64,000 nt of DNA, taken from contig CAIOTF010000023.1 of assembly GCA_903861125.1 (NCBI GenBank), forward strand, positions 124,001-188,000, written 5' to 3'. Source of the DNA: an uncultured Ignavibacteriota bacterium (GTDB lineage Bacteria > Bacteroidota > Ignavibacteria > UBA10030 > UBA8401). Position 1 is the stretch's first letter; every line of letters starts with the position of its first letter. Position numbers and translations under genes: made by a program. Shown piece after piece: positions 63,923 to 64,000 of the stretch. The notes under the pieces are model-generated. The model saw only the letters and a program-made list of their open reading frames with translations, was not told the DNA's origin and did no database searches.

Positions 63923-64000
63923 CTCTTCACCGCTTTCGTTTCATACATTTCAACGGACGCTCCCTTGTCCTTCATGGCGAAGAGTAGAATGGTAATTTCG
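63919..64000 (-). CDS. 3' end of a gene cut by the window edge
   Basis: A minus-strand open frame from the right edge ends at TGA 63921-63919, overlapping the TTG start of the GHL10 gene. It gives the last 26 residues, beginning EITILLFAMKDKGASV and ending ETKAVKS. The overlap suggests translational coupling with the glycosidase gene. Too little is present to name it. Confidence 0.5.
   Translation of the reverse strand, partial: EITILLFAMKDKGASVEMYETKAVKS

Overview
The window looks like chromosome from a bacterium of the Bacteroidetes/Chlorobi/Ignavibacteria (FCB) assemblage. Two secreted proteins carry type IX secretion (T9SS) C-terminal sorting domains, one with the NYPNPFNPST signature. 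Several intergenic regions carry a TAnnTTTG-like promoter box of the Bacteroidetes kind, and there is a LruC-domain lipoprotein. No rRNA, tRNA, CRISPR array or insertion sequence was recognised. The genus cannot be told from the sequence.

Layout. (1) 1-9169, plus strand: an exopolysaccharide/O-antigen-type cluster with two GT4 glycosyltransferases, a Wzx-like flippase, a Wzy/ligase-like polymerase, two GT2 glycosyltransferases and a LruC/DUF4114 lipoprotein. It ends at a bidirectional terminator. (2) 9224-41312, minus strand: about 32 kb in which nearly every gene is a signalling protein. These are four giant or mid-size hybrid kinases, one phytochrome-type kinase with an Rcp1-like partner, LytTR, NarL and stand-alone receivers, an HDOD protein, three kinase-less PAS proteins, a CheB-CheR-PAS fusion, and one CsbD-like stress protein. 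(3) 41983-49867, plus strand: a second polysaccharide cluster (NAD-dependent epimerase, a GT2 gene split by a 14-unit tandem-repeat array, another GT2, a 2-hydroxyacid dehydrogenase), followed by a small secreted protein, a NUDIX hydrolase and an OmpR-type two-component pair. (4) 50030-64000: mixed genes, including a double jelly-roll secreted protein, two MGDG-synthase/MurG-like glycosyltransferases, a Ycf48-like T9SS cargo, ApaG, a class C beta-lactamase-fold hydrolase, a coiled-coil pseudokinase, a DUF2461 protein, an RluE-type pseudouridine synthase, a HEAT-like protein and a GHL10 glycosidase.

How the parts may work together. The two polysaccharide clusters flank the signalling block. 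The promoters of GT2 gene 3831 and epimerase gene 41983 share an identical 14-bp element (CCTGTTCATCGAAA) at exactly the same distance from a TATTTTTG box, which suggests one regulon spanning the block. Two sensor genes inside the block (37944 and 41312) share a different upstream element of about 26 bp. One of them also has 13 tandem copies of a 5-bp repeat between that element and its start codon.

The signs of change are concrete: the GT2 gene split at 43.16 kb, the CheB-CheR-PAS gene cut by a stop with a PAS-like remnant still readable beyond it, and a histidine kinase whose phospho-acceptor His is Asn.
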